The notes: a model not told the origin generated them from the sequence alone. 64,000 bases of DNA from Jacaranda mimosifolia (GCA_018894105.1 CM032119.1:17439246-17503245); one strand, 5' to 3'; shown: positions 49,601 to 61,339, numbered from the stretch's first letter. Numbers and translations: made by a program.

Positions 49601-52600
49601 GGCGAAGGTGCTTCATTTCCTAATTTGTTTTTCTTTTTCTTTTTCCCTTTACTTCTGAGACAATTGAAAAAGCTCTCAGAAGATGAAACCCATTGACTTT
49701 GAGATGTTGGCGACAAAGGAAGACAGATAAGATAGAGCTTTAGCAATTGGGCCAATGGGGGGCGGGAAGAGGTGGGCTGAGGTGACGGTTGCAAAAGGAG
49801 AGGGCTTGAGGTTTCTATATTCTTCTTCTTCCGCTCTGATGCCATGTAGAAGAAAATATAATGGCTGTATTGTGTATATTTTTTAAGAAAAACCCATCTC
49901 ATATTTATCGGGGAGTACGAGAATAGGGATGAGTACAAATATATACATAAATCAGTGGAGATGTATTTTCCTAATAAAAAGGATATATTAAAATCAATCT
50001 AAATATATCCCGACAGGAACATCCAAATCTGTCATCGGCACCTCGACATTTTCAATAGGATCTAATTAAGGACTTGGCTCCAGGTCCAATCTTCGATCTT
50101 GCTGAACTGCTATGACTTTTCTGATATAGACCAGAATCCTTTTTTCCAGCTGAGTTTCTCCTCTTGAATTAGTTTGTTTCAAAGGAGGTTCAAAATTGTC
50201 TTTTATCGGTGGGAAAGAGATAGGACGAGAGATTGAGGATTCTCAATTTCTGTCTTCACTAGTTGTCTCCCTTAAAGCAGAACAGTGGGATAAAATTGGT
50301 TGATTTTCCAAAGTGAAACATCACAAGACATGAAATTCGGAGAGGATGGGCAGTAGCACTTATACTAGCCAACGAAGACACATCTAATCACTTTAGAGTT
50401 TACGACAAGCAAGATTATAATTATAGATTAGAACTGTACAGCCAAATTTTTTTGGCTGTAATGAATTGAGAAGGCGAATATCAAGGACACTCAAAGGAAC
50501 TACAGACTCTTGGAAGAAAGACAATTGATGAGATTGCAGTAGAACAGCTTCACCCCAAAAAGAATTGGGAATATGACTAGTAAACAAATCGATCGAGCTA
50601 CCTCAAGGAGGTGATGGTTTTCCATTCAGGGATGCCACTTTGTTGAGGGGTATAGATAGAGATCTTTGGTGAAAAATACCATGACCAGTAAGGTATCAGT
50701 TTAGGCTCTCGACCATTATCAGTTCCAAAGGTTTGAATGGAGGAGTCAAAGACATTTTGAATAAGTTTTTGAAATTATTTAAATATCCCTAATATCAGAC
50801 TTGTCTTTCATAAGGTAAAGTGGTAAAACCAACAAACTCTACTATGATCATCTTATAAACATTGCTATCAGGCTAATTGGTTAGAATCTTTTTGCTAACT
50901 TTGAATTGGTTTTCTTAGGGATTAAAGCCATAAAAGTGGAATTAGCACTTTTCTCGGTAACCCCATTCAAGAGAGACCTAGCAAACACGTTCATGAGGTC
51001 CTTGGACACCACATCACAACACAACTGAAAGAAAGCATCTCGACCAAGAACATTATCTTTAACCCTGTCCAACATCCAACCTCAATCTCCTCCTCCAAAG
51101 GTTTCTTTAACCACAGTGATCACTAAAATAGGTGAAAAAACCCAGTCCCTCAATCATTGAAAAAAGGGAACAGGTGAGGTAAAAATTTTAAGTTTGTTGA
51201 AGCAGTCCAATGAAGGAACTCAGTGTTAAAATCTCATTCTCCATTTAAATCATGATTTCTGTCTCTGAAAGCGTATTATACTTGAACCATAGTCTCCTAA
51301 TCAGTTAAAAGACTCTCTCTCTGATTTAGCTCATTTTTTGAAAAGGGACCAAGTTCCCATCATTTCCAAGCTTTGAATCTCAGTATGTGGATCTTCATGT
51401 CACTATGTGGAAGGAATGGATTTCTTCTTCGTTTCCCTTATTCTAACCACATCAGAGTGTGCTTTTTGGTTTACCTCCTCCAGCATTCATCTTTATCATT
51501 TCTCCCCTAAACCTACACTCTAGCTGATCAATTTTATTTCAACACAAGTTTTTCCTTGGTTTTGGAGCCTTCTCATATTTGACTGATGAAGTTGGGTTTT
51601 TCAGCTTGCATTCTCCTTTTTACCTTACCTCACATAATGACTAGTGAAACTCTGTAATTGCCTTGGCTCCTTGGAGGATTGACTGCTTCAGACTTATTTT
51701 ACCCAGAAGGAATTGTTAGTTGGGCTGCTACTTTATTCCGCAGTTGCATTAATAACATATCCAATTCCTTATGGCAATGTTGTAATTACGTGTCACAGTG
51801 GGCTCTCTCCAAGTGTTGGTTGGCTTTACAAGTGCTTGTGCTCGCAATGCCATGAGATGAAGATACAAGAAAAGGAGCATTGAAAGGAGAGCATAGGTTA
51901 GGGTGTTAGAGATGGAATCAGAGGAGGAACAAGAGTTAATGTCAAGAAATGAGAGTAGAAGAGGAGAGTGAGCTTTAAATTGATCATTATTCATGTCATG
52001 CAACACCAATCTTTGCTTCAAACCGAAGACCTTCCAAGTAACTCTGTTAATTGTAGGTCACTGCTTTTGCCAAACTTTCTCTGCTCCTTACCCTGGTCCT
52101 CACAGAGAAAAAGTTCAGCTCGGTCAATGTCTTGGTGAACCCTGGTTTTGTCAAGTAACAATTTGTCACCATCCTCAACAAATTCAAACACTCGAGCCAA
52201 CATTTGGCTCTGAACCTGAGTCTCGGTAGGTTCAAGTGCTTGTAGATTAGAAGCTGTTCCAGCAGCCACCATTTCCTTTTTTGCTTCTTTCCTAGAACCA
52301 GAATCCAACTTCTTTTGGATTCTCTGGTAAACGTTGTCAACAGATATTGAGTTTTCAGCAGACAATATCTGCTTGAATTTTCTAAAATTTTAATTGTGGA
52401 ATAAGAATATGGATTTTTTCCCCATAAAATAAGTTCCAATAAAACTAACTTACAGCTTGTTTGGTTATGTTTTCATTTTCAATATTTTCAAAATTTGAAA
52501 AGTTAGTCAGAGTAAATGAGTTGAAAATGAGTTTGTATTTGGGTAATTTGTTGGGAAAGTAATGATTATAAAGCTTTAGTAGGTTGTAGGTGGAGATAGA

Positions 52601-55600
52601 TAGTAATAATAAAATAGAGAGAGAAGATGTATAAGTTATTGGGAAAAGATATATATGTTATTGGAGAATGTATTTTATGAATGAAAATAAGTTGGAATTT
52701 TCGCGAAAATGGTGATAAGTTGTTGATAATTCATTTCCAAATAGTGAAAATGGGCGAAAATGAAATTGAAAACATTAACAAACAAGCTCTTAGGCTTTAA
52801 GACCATGATGTCTTGGTCTTGTAAGCGAATTGAATCTTCTGAGTCCTCAAAGCAGATATTAAAGGTCCAAACTTCCTCGAGCATTCTGATTGTAGCTACA
52901 GTGGTTTTCCAGATGTTCATTGACGTCCTAGAGACTTAATGGGTGTCAGCTGGAGTGCTTTTAGCCTGTCAAACCACTTTTGTCTCCAGACTTCGGGTTC
53001 ATCTAGAAGCTTGTTTGAAGATGGAGATATTTTGGCTTAGCTGGCAATGAGGTCCTTTATCAAGGTATCTGCGCTTTATGAGAATGGGCTTGGAAAAGGA
53101 CTGCATGTTTGAAGGAGGCCCTGAATCTCCAGATTGGTTCTTGTCATAAATCCCAAAATCGCACCTGGAACATGAATGTGTTTTCAAGTGTGATTTCCAT
53201 CTATTTTTGCCATGTTTATATGCACCCTCCCCTGATTTTGGTCTTGTGAAAAAATTCCCAGATTTCGACTCTGTTTGCCAATCACCCTACCAAAGATATA
53301 ATGATGCTTTTTTGAGTTAACCCTTGAAGAACCTTTCCACAATTGAGAACTTCTTGCCCATGTTCTGTGCCATTATTATAATGATCTTTCCTTGAATAAA
53401 ACCTTGAACATAAGTTTCCTTTTCTGCTCAAATCTGCTGAGCTGTGGTGCGTCTGCGATGCTCTATTGTTGGACCATAATGCACCAGTAGAAGTTTCATA
53501 GAATCCCTGAATTTGCTGAAAGAATGGAGAGGTGCGCTTAACCCTTGTGCCATTGAAGACTTTAAGCTTCTATTGCAGTCCATCCCTTCCAAGCCATTCC
53601 CAGTCTATATTAAACTTCTTCTTTCTGTAAAAATGATGATAATGGAAAGAGAAAAAGAAAAATTTAGAGTCAATTTTTAGAGATATGATCATGAGTTAGA
53701 CATGCTAATCATGTCTTTGAGAGAGAAGTTGATAGACAAACGTGCAAGATGAACCTCAGTTTTAAATGTTAATTAGTTGAACATTGTAGACATATGTTCT
53801 GTTTTAGTTTATCATGCAAAATTAAATTTCGATCAAAACTCTAGTTCAGACAGCTAAACAAATGGATTGGAGTATGTAAAAAACTTATTCCAATTAGGCT
53901 TCATGGGCATGAGCCATGGCTTGTTCTAGCCAAAGAAGAAAACATAGTCTTCATTTGCGACTAACTGCCATGATTGCCTATTATCTATTACTGCAAATAA
54001 AAGTGAAAGGAGGTAGGACCCAGTTTATTGTACAAGTTTGAGAATCTTCTTTCAGTTAACACTTTCTGTGGTTAGTAATTTTTGCTTTCGGAGCCACATG
54101 GTATGTACTTGTAATTTGAAGTTGCAGCTGATTTCGTCATTTTCTTTCTTTTCAAGTGCGAAAACTAACATATTCATTTCTGGTGGCTCTCAGGAACAAT
54201 TGCCAAAGGTGCAGCTTTGCTGCATGAGGAAGGTGCTCGAGAAGTCTATGCATGCAGTACCCATGCTGTTTTCAGGTAGTTTCAATATTTATTTTCTGTG
54301 CCTGTACTTGTGAACATTTTTGTCTACGCCATGGATGCTTAATTCTTGGATAACACAGAACAAATGTGAATGGTACAGCTGTGTCAACAATTGGTTACTG
54401 TATATAGGTCTGATTTTCCATTATCTTACTTAAGATGTTTTCCTGATTTATCTAATTTGATGCACTTGAATATCTAGAAATTAAAACACAATTAACTCTG
54501 GGAAAGAGTTTAAAATTGTTGTTAATGAAGCATATTCGTGGAGGCTAAGGAATCATTATATGCCAGTGCTTTAGTTGTGATAGTATTGCTTATTCTTCGA
54601 CAACGGAATACCATTTCTAAATGAATTAGTATGTACCTTTACAGCAGCGCAACTGACAGTCTGATACTATGAATTATCTTGGGCAAATTATTAACCACTA
54701 AGATTTTTACATGTCCACAAGGTAAAGGAATTCTTCCATATTCTTACATTATGAGTAGTGAAAGTAAATCTCTTTTTCCTAATCTACAATCGTTCTAAGA
54801 TGTGTGATATTTTAGTCCTGTACCATAAAAAGAAGATACTCATATCGTGACTTCTTAGAACTATCACAAAGACTCTTTTTTGGTTTTAGGCTTTAAACCC
54901 TTTCTTTTTTGGTTACAATTTTTTGTTTGGACATGTCTTTATGGCATAATCTTGAATCATGGAAGGCAAAGTAAATGAGAGAGAGAATATTCGTGCTTGC
55001 ATGGAGTTAAGTATTCAGAAATAATTATGTGCGGCGATTTTTCTTTTTATCATAGTAATCCTTTGAGTGTATGCTCATTCTTTAGGAATCGAATTAAGCA
55101 TAATTTACGAATTATACAATAGGGATTCATAAGAATGAACAGGTAATTAAGCATAATCTATGAATTATACAATAGGGATTCATAAGAATAAATAGATATT
55201 GAGTTAAACTGTAGGGATTCATTAGCTTGTTTCACTTGATTCTTAGTTTTTATCTGTAGAATACTACACAAGGAATCATCAAGCAAAAATTTGGACTAGA
55301 AATTTCTCAACCAGAAACAGCAAATCAACTTTTAAATATTTTGACAGAAGGGGTTGCTAAGCTTGACATTTTGTAAACTGTTGACTTTGGGAATAAACAT
55401 CTATTCTTTTGCAACTTGTACACTAAATCCGCATTGTAATGTGGATTTACCATATTATGGCAAATTCCAAATTTGGTTTGATGGCAGCATTCAAGAGACT
55501 CTAACTATTAGGTTATTGACAAATATAATTATGCTAGAATCTTTAGTAGTTTGAAGTTACAATCTAGAAATTTAGTGTCACCATTTTCTATAAATTATCA

Positions 55601-56389
55601 ATTTAGTATATTTTTAATTTTTTTGGCTATGAATGGAAGAAAAATATCCTTCTACTAGTAAATTACCTGATAACATGCGTCAGAAAAGTCCAGCAATTAA
55701 AATGGTGTCCATTTTGGAGAATTGCAAATCAGTGTCAAAACTTGTGGATTGCTATTCACAAGCATTGTGTCATCTTAATTGATGTAATCAGAAAAGTTTG
55801 ATGGCGACATGTATGCCAATACAGATTTAAGTTTTATGTTCCTCAATATATAAAGAAAGTGGAATTCTGCAGAAGTATGAGACTGGATTACGAAATGCTG
55901 TAGTTTCTAAGGGTTTTTTATATGTTTGTTATATGCGATTATTATCTTAATTACTATTATCCATTAAAGCAGTTTCACAATATAATACAATTGGTTTAGT
56001 GAACTCATCCAGGTGAATAGAAGGTTTTGTAATGCTTTTGTATATGCCTCTGCCGAGGCTTGCTCCTCTCTGTCTTCGGTTCATTCATAATATCCTTTAT
56101 GATGAGAAGATGATGTATTTTAAAATTGATGCACCATTTACTACTTGCTCCTTTGTATGTTTGGCATTGATTCAGCTTAATAATCTATTGAGTTGATTGT
56201 TTTCACAGCCCCCCAGCAATTGAGAGGTTGTCCAGTGGGCTATTCCAAGAGGTGATTATTACAAATACTATTCCAGTAATGGAGAAGAACTATTTCCCAC
56301 AATTGACAGTTCTATCAGTTGCTAACCTGCTGGGGGAAACAATATGGCGAGTTCATGATGATTGTTCCGTGAGTAGCATTTTCCAGTGA
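40653..56389 (+). CDS. PRS: ribose-phosphate pyrophosphokinase (PRPP synthetase), plastid type
   Basis: Makes PRPP from ribose 5-phosphate and ATP, feeding purine, pyrimidine, NAD, histidine and tryptophan synthesis. There are eight exons: 40653-40769, 40890-41057, 42774-43022, 43216-43359, 43471-43638, 46254-46323, 54194-54275 and 56209-56389. All introns are GT-AG and the joined frame is 1179 nt, or 392 residues, close to Arabidopsis PRS1/2/5. The first about 85 residues are Ser/Arg/Pro-rich and lack acidic residues early on, like a chloroplast transit peptide. The catalytic body starts at [10 protein letters not shown]. Visible motifs: [11 protein letters not shown] joined to TQGRES (ATP site); D206[16 protein letters not shown] (PRPP synthetase signature, Mg binding); K273RRQGHN (catalytic flexible loop); D299DMIDTAGT (PRPP-binding loop, joined across the 7.9-kb intron 6). 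It ends [12 protein letters not shown] plus a short tail. The ATG (gtgagcATGG) is the first in frame. No key residue is missing. Which paralogue (PRS1, 2 or 5) is unclear. Confidence 0.97.
43639..46253 (+). other. intron 5 of the PRPP synthetase gene
   Basis: A 2.6-kb intron with canonical borders (GAG|GTAGTT; TTGCAG|GTAATG). It is unremarkable apart from the long hairpin at 44706-44876. A B-box-like phrase (gggtttgaatcccat) lies at about 45026-45041. No gene is seen in it. Confidence 0.7.
44706..44876. repeat. 171-bp near-perfect hairpin in intron 5
   Basis: The arm 44706-44752 (catgtaagacacaagaactg onward to aactcaaaat) is repeated inverted at 44829-44876, with a single one-base length difference in about 47. 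The loop is about 76 bp (including gaatctactggggctgcgga). Transcribed with the pre-mRNA it would fold into a long double-stranded stem. It may be a tiny foldback element or a young small-RNA precursor. No target duplication is evident. Confidence 0.85.
46585..47248. mobile_element. hAT-like element inserted in the Copia 3' LTR, 664 bp
   Basis: The ends are CATAGTTATGAAAGGC (46585) and, inverted, CCATAGTTATTAAAGGCGAG (from 47248). The direct repeat CTAACAA flanks it on both sides (46578-46584, 47249-47255), one short of the usual 8 bp of hAT elements. 'aggcgag' and 'cgcctc' words repeat just inside both ends. The middle is AT-rich and non-coding. Confidence 0.75.
48818..50015 (-). mobile_element. 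complete TRIM (miniature LTR retrotransposon), 1198 bp
   Basis: Two LTR copies (48818-48999, 182 bp; 49845-50015, 171 bp) start TGTAGAAGAAAAT and end in CCAACA or CCGACA on the plus strand. A 5-bp duplication GGAAC lies outside (48813-48817, 50016-50020). On the minus strand the upstream LTR is followed at once by TGGCATCAGAGC, an initiator-methionine tRNA primer site with one change. A polypurine tract (cttaagagggag) precedes the downstream LTR. The interior of about 845 bp encodes no gag or pol and contains tandem repeats (49220-49440). It therefore needs proteins from an autonomous partner. It is inserted in the Copia pol remnant. Confidence 0.9.
49215..49450. repeat. tandem repeats inside the TRIM, unit about 45 bp
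   Basis: About five degenerate units of the form 'gatcacaacataaccgtgacagaagtagata' lie in a row. On the minus strand they open a Leu/Cys/Tyr-rich frame (49206-49529) that is a by-product of the repeat, not a gene. Confidence 0.75.
50830..51100 (-). pseudogene. LINE reverse-transcriptase fragment in intron 6
   Basis: The minus frame contains [20 protein letters not shown] followed by a stop, then PISLIAMF. This is the start of the L1-type reverse transcriptase domain (T-F-I-x-L-I-P-K-K ... F-R-P-I-S-L). Only this piece is clear. The frames at 51749-52439 on the same strand may belong to it, but show nothing I can name. Confidence 0.6.
52453..52789. mobile_element. Tourist-like (PIF/Harbinger) MITE, 337 bp
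   Basis: The ends are CAGCTTGTTTGGTTATGTTT (52453) and, inverted, GAGCTTGTTTGTTAATGTTT (from 52789). TTA lies on both sides (52450-52452, 52790-52792), the preferred Tourist target. The interior is AT-rich with 'gaaaatg' words. It sits in PRPP synthetase intron 6. Confidence 0.8.
52793..54193. other. right part of intron 6, unassigned
   Basis: Short frames (52675-52920 and 52999-53187 minus; 54038-54313 plus overlaps exon 7) do not resemble known families. It may contain further LINE debris on the minus strand. The polypyrimidine tract before exon 7 is at 54135-54165. Confidence 0.4.
55085..55230. repeat. tandem repeat, unit about 55 bp, in intron 7
   Basis: 'aattaagcataat', 'gaattatacaatagggattc' and 'ataagaat' occur in two full units (55091-55140, 55147-55195). 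A partial third (tagggattcatta) follows near 55215. It is non-coding. Confidence 0.75.
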
Positions 56390-58114
56390 AAAATCAATCT
56401 ATATTTTTTATAATCATTCAGTGATAACAAATTAGTTTAGAGAGCTTAAAGAGGGAGGAGGGAGGCGGGGTTCTCTTCTCTTCTCCAATTAATTCACATC
56501 ATTTACCTCTCTTTCATCCTCTTCGTTTCCGTAATTTGAACCATGAACACCACCAACCCACCTGCCCAAGGTGCTGCTGATATTTTTATGACTTCAAGTT
56601 GGTTGGTAGAACAGAACCACCTCACATTGACTTGACTGAGCTGCAGTTTGAGCCAATAACTCCTCTGCCCCCAAATTTTAGATGTTTTTAGCCATTGGGG
56701 AATGCCACAGAGAAGATAATGACATATGAAAATCTTGACAATAACAGAAGCAGAATGACTACTAGTGATGCATGCTCATGATTGCAATGTATTTGAAGTA
56801 GATTTTATGCATTTAACTGTTCTGATTATTCTGGTATAAATCCCAGTGCAAACTGCAAAGCAAGAGATTTAGTAATTACTAGCAAAAGCCAGCTTGAAGT
56901 TCTTGCCGTCTATTGCTTTAGGAACATCATTATTTACATCTTATCTAGTCAGTAATTGCTTATCGTTGCCAAGTTCCCTATATTTCTATGCTTATATTAC
57001 AAAATGCAAATCTAGCTTAGCTTGTTCAACAAAATTTTGCTGACTCGCCCCAATGCAAACCAAAATGTTGGTGGGCGTTAAAAGGTTGGGTGGGTAATTG
57101 GCCTAACTGTTACTGTTTCTAAGCTAATTTTGAGCTAGACCATAATAATCTGCGTTTGACCGCACTTAAGATATTATGTGTGTGAATTAATGCATAAGAT
57201 TAACTAATTTATATAGTACAATTTCGAGGGTTTATCTTAAAAGTTTACATCAGAAGTTGTGAGACAAATTCTATGGTATTTTACTAGTTGCTTATGGTCT
57301 AGTATGATGTGATTCATTAATATCGAATGTTGTAATTTTAATGCCGTCAATTTTCTAGATAATTTAGTACTTAATTTTTTATTATTGGGAGGAGCAGCTT
57401 ATGATTTAATTTTAATTTTATATTTATAGTGAAGCAACTTGTGATTTTTTAAGTATGTATATTTGTGTAAAGCTTTCAGAAAATGAACAACATTTTTTAT
57501 TATGTTTTAACCTTTTTGTTTGGACTTAGGCTTTTCCCAATTAAGGAGGATTGCTTTAGGTAAAATTGAAGTTTTTAACATGCCTGACTTCATAAAATCA
57601 TGTCTATTTTCATACTTAATACATTTTCTTTTTTAATTTTTTTTTTTTTTTTTTTGGTTTTCTGTTTTCTATTTCATATTTAATTCAACTTGTCATTGGT
57701 CAATGAAGAAAACGAAGCATCATTTATCCTAATTCTTTAATGCATAGGATAAAAATGGATACTTCCAACTAATTTTATTTGTTTGGTTTTGGTCTGGTTA
57801 TTCTCAATAACCGCACTAGACTATTTGAAAATATATTGTAAAATTCATGACCTTTATCTTGCGATATGCTTCCGCCTTAAATAAAGTAGAATAAGATTGA
57901 TTGAGTTTGTAAATCCATATATTATTTATATAGGGAAACCACTCTGCTTTGACAATTGAAATTTTGCACCACCCTTGAATTACATTATTATTAGCACTTT
58001 AGTCTTTATCAGCCTCTCAATTTTTAAGGCTTCAAAAGGTTGGCAAGTTTGTTATTCATTTTCCCTTTTTCTCCCTAAGTAGTTAGTGCATTTAATTTCC
58101 CCAACAAACATGAC
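56390..58114. other. 3' flank of the PRPP synthetase gene and AT-rich spacer
   Basis: The 3' untranslated region should lie within the first few hundred bases. The exact polyadenylation point is not visible. A T-run (about 57636-57655) is the only notable simple sequence. No gene is seen. Confidence 0.45.
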
Positions 58115-58443
58115 TTATTTTTTTTTAGGAAAACGATAAAATTTTATTAAATTCACTATCCAAATAGATACAATGTTCCATAATACAACAAGAAATGGAA
58201 AAATGAGCACAACTCTTAATGACATATCATAATCTAGGTTGAGCGGTTCAGTAGTCAGCCAGATATTGGGTAGCAAATTGAATGTACGTAGCCAAGGTAC
58301 ACTTAAGCCCTTTGCCAAAAAGAGTTTGATTTCATTGATACCAAATAGACCAACAACAAATCAATGAGAGATCAAATAGAGGAGTCTCAAGTTTTTGGAG
58401 GGCCAAGCGACGACCTTTCAACATCCTCTTCCACAAGGCAAAG

Positions 58444-58998
58444 TAGAGGTGTCAAATGAGTCAGGTAGAGCCAGCCCGGCTCGTTTAACAGATGGTTAAT
58501 GGCGGTCCCGAGCTGAGCCGGGCCGGCTCGCGGCCCGTTCACGGTCTGGACCGTGACGGGTTGAAAATTGAAAAGTCCGACTCGGCTCAAAACCAACCCA
58601 CTATAAAGTGAGCCGGTTTATATATGAGCTGAGTTAGGCGGTCCGGCTAGCGAGCCGGCTTGAGGGTTGGCCCGCGAGTTTTTTTTTTTTTTTAAATGAA
58701 TTTAAAATTTTGAAGTTTTTATATTTATGTGATTATTAATGTTTTTTTCAACACTTATACTTTTTTAAAAGACTTAATAATTTATACTTATGTGATTTTT
58801 AATATTTTACAACACTTAAATTTTTATAAAAACTTAGAAATTTATACTTATATTAATTTTTTTTTATCAATTATATTTTTCCAAAAACACCACCAAATAA
58901 GGTGGTGAGGGATTTGGCATGGACCCCTCTACCCGTCATTAATTTAGAAAAAATAATTACATAGAGGTGGATTTGACCAAACCTCTAAATGAAAGTAC

Positions 58999-59046
<48 letters not shown>

Positions 59047-59664
59047 CAACTTTCTAATATCTAAATATCTAAACATGTCCAATGATAAATCGATCGTTCA
59101 CTCAAGTGATCTAAATCGTTCTCGGATTGAGATGCGATGGTGGATGCAGTTTCAAGCCATTCTTCATCGTCTTTTTCAAATTGAGGCAATATGGTCTTCA
59201 CCTTTCTCAATTTTTTTTTTATAATTTATAATTTTTAGAAATTTATAATTTATAATTTATAATTTAAAAATTAAAATTTCTTAATTATTGATTTATACAT
59301 TTATAAAGTAATAAATTAAATTATACATTCTTAATTATAAATTATAAATTTATAATCTTTTAAAATTAATAATTTGGAATTTAAAAATTATAAATTCTTA
59401 AATTTTTAAAAATTATAATTTATAATTTAAATTAAAAAAATATTGCGGGCTAGCCCGCTTAGCTCGCGAGCCGACTCGTTTAGCCCGCGAGTTGGGCTAG
59501 CCCACGGTCCTTCACGGTCCACGGGCCGAGCCGATCCCAGGTTGCAAAATTTCAGCTTAAGACGGGTTTTCAAGCGAGCCGGTCCAGCCCAACCCATATT
59601 AAAAAATTAAACGAGCTGAGTTGGGCAGATTTTTTTTGCGAGCCGGGCCGTTTTGACACCTCTA
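58444..59664. mobile_element. hAT-type non-autonomous element, 1221 bp
   Basis: The ends are TAGAGGTGTCAAA (58444) and its complement TTTGACACCTCTA (to 59664), a classic hAT terminus. The 8-bp duplication AGGCAAAG is perfect on both sides (58436-58443, 59665-59672). GC-rich arms (58470-58680 and 59445-59645) share 'gcccg', 'gagccgg' and 'cacggtcc' words in inverted order. The centre is AT-rich with an (AAT)n microsatellite. No transposase is encoded. Confidence 0.88.
58999..59043. repeat. (AAT)n microsatellite, about 15 units
   Basis: An uninterrupted AAT/ATA trinucleotide run lies inside the hAT element. It is likely polymorphic in length. Confidence 0.9.
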
Positions 59665-60757
59665 AGGCAAAGTATAGAATGTGGAATGTTTGATAGTGCC
59701 CAAAGCTCTCTAGAAAATGGCAAGTAAAGAATAAACGCAAAGAAGTTTTCATATTCTCACCACATAGAACACATAATTCATTAGTTTGAACACCTCCCTT
59801 TTCAAGATTAACACAAATGGGCAAAGCATTAAGACACATCATTCATGCAAAAAAAATCACCTTCGGTGGTAGTTCATGAGACCAAATGAATATGTAATTG
59901 CGACAATATACAGTACTAGAAGATCCCCTCAAAGCAAGCATATGCCGCCTAGATAAAATATGTGCCAAGAAATAAGCACTTTTTACTATGAACTTACCAC
60001 TCTTGTAATAATGCCAAATCAAAGTATCCGGGCCTATGCAAAGCATCCAAAGGAATGGCAAGAATAAAGTTGACATCATCATTATCAAAGTTTACTCAAA
60101 TCAACTCTTCATTCCAACTTCCAAAATAAAGCTTTCTTTTAATCTTTTATCAAGAATTTTTGCTAGAAAACAGAAAGGGCAAACAAACGAAAAAAATGGA
60201 AAAAAAATTAAACCTTCGTTTCTAAAAATTTATTGTCAGTTACAAAAACTCATTCCACCAACTTTTCATTTCAAAAGGCCTGGTCATTAATCTTTACACT
60301 AATACGATTAAGGTTTAATAATTTTATTGGCTTTTAAAATTAAGAAATTTGTAATTTAGTGTCTTTTTTGCTAAAAATATATCTTTGAATCTTTCAAATT
60401 GATAAAGTTTATAGATGACAATTTTTTTTGGTGTTAAATCTTAAATTATTTTATGTGAATAATAAAATTTTTGAATTTGTTTGAACTTCGTAATAAAATC
60501 TATTAACTTAAAACAAATCTCTCTAAAATTTTCGAGAACAATAAAAGCATTAAATTATTAAGTTTAAATAATTCTCGAAAATCCTCCTTGTTTAGTTCAT
60601 TCAGTATTAAGAATCAAATTTGTTTGTTTAATTAATCGCTCTAAGGATCGCACATTTAGGTGACAATTTGGGTGGAAAAAAAAAGATAAAACTATGATTA
60701 AACAAAATAGAAGTATGATTTTACCGTTAAAAGTCATCTAGAATTGAAAAAGCTCTA

Positions 60758-61071
60758 TATTGTGTTTGGTTTAAGAATTTTGGTAAGGGAAAAAAAATAT
60801 TAAAAATTATTTTTAATTGTTTGGTTGGTAAGGAAAATTTGAGAGAGAAATTTTTTAGAAAAATAAATATACTTGACAAACTGGTGAGAAAAATGAGGAA
60901 AGAACCTATTTGACATTTTTTTCTTTTTCCAATACAGTCATCATCCATTTTCTTTCCATTCTTTGCTTCACTATTTTTTTTAATAACCAAACAAATTTAA
61001 AAATTTATATTTTTTTAATTTTTTTCTAATATTTTTCTTTCTCCATCAAAATTCTTAAACCAAATATAACG
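60758..61071. mobile_element. MITE with TTTGGTTTAAGAATTTTGG ends, 314 bp
   Basis: The left end is TATTGTGTTTGGTTTAAGAA (60758). The right end, inverted, is CGTTATATTTGGTTTAAGAA (from 61071). CTA lies on both sides (60755-60757, 61072-61074). The imperfect inverted repeats extend about 80 bp inward. A 3-bp duplication and TTTGGTTT termini suggest a PIF/Harbinger-like element. Confidence 0.7.
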
Positions 61072-61339
61072 CTAATGGGAGACACCAATATTAATAGAGT
61101 GGAAGACGCCAATATTAATTTACTTCAATTGTGTAAAGTGCCAAATTTAATTTGAACAGTTTTCCGCCACACAAGAAAGAAGCTTCGGAGGGGGGAAAAA
61201 CGTTGAAGAATAAAGAAAGAAGAAAAAGATTTCTTTAACGAAGGGTAGGTACAAATTGACAAAGTAATGTAATCCAAGCGTGGAAAATACAAACTGTGAT
61301 TACGCATTTATTTTTAGTATTTTTTTGTGCGTGTGACAA

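Larger units (their letters stand above)
46454..50800 (-). mobile_element. Copia retrotransposon remnant, minus strand, host of nested insertions
   Basis: Reading downward: an integrase C-terminal part ([12 protein letters not shown] near 50650; [12 protein letters not shown], 50545-50580); reverse transcriptase ([20 protein letters not shown] near 48480-48540; [14 protein letters not shown] near 48080-48120); the [20 protein letters not shown] block near 47790-47850; and an RNase H tail near 47550-47700. A polypurine tract (aacttgaggggag) then leads to a 3' LTR starting TGTGGAAATCC at 47354 and ending near 46454, about 230 bp once the hAT insertion is removed. Shifts and stops abound. The 5' end (gag, protease, 5' LTR) is missing beyond about 50800. 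Both a hAT-like element and a TRIM are inserted into it. Confidence 0.8.
46324..54193 (+). other. giant intron 6 of the PRPP synthetase gene
   Basis: A 7.9-kb intron that splits the glycine codon of the DTAGT PRPP loop (GCAG|GTAAAG; CTCAG|GAACA). It holds a minus-strand Copia remnant (46454-50800) with a hAT-like and a TRIM insertion, LINE sequence (about 50830 onward) and a Tourist-like MITE (52453-52789). The stretch 52800-54190 has no recognisable content. Confidence 0.85.
58115..60090 (-). pseudogene. 5'-truncated LINE (zf-RVT region), split by a hAT element
   Basis: On the minus strand 60085-59680 encodes the cysteine-rich end of LINE ORF2 (zf-RVT): DTLIWHYYKSGKFIVKSAYF, then LPPKVIFFA, then after a shift NALPICVNLEKGGVQTNELC with CVLCGE and LFFTCHF. 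After the inserted element (58444-59664) the sequence resumes at 58443 and ends in an A-rich run near 58130-58117 (minus-strand AAAAAAAATAAG), marking the retroposed 3' end. Reverse transcriptase and endonuclease are absent. There are frameshifts. Confidence 0.75.

Noticed and set aside
51749..52439. Overlapping minus-strand frames including an acidic 115-codon one
   Set aside because: Could be LINE or gag debris, but I found no diagnostic motif, so no product is claimed.
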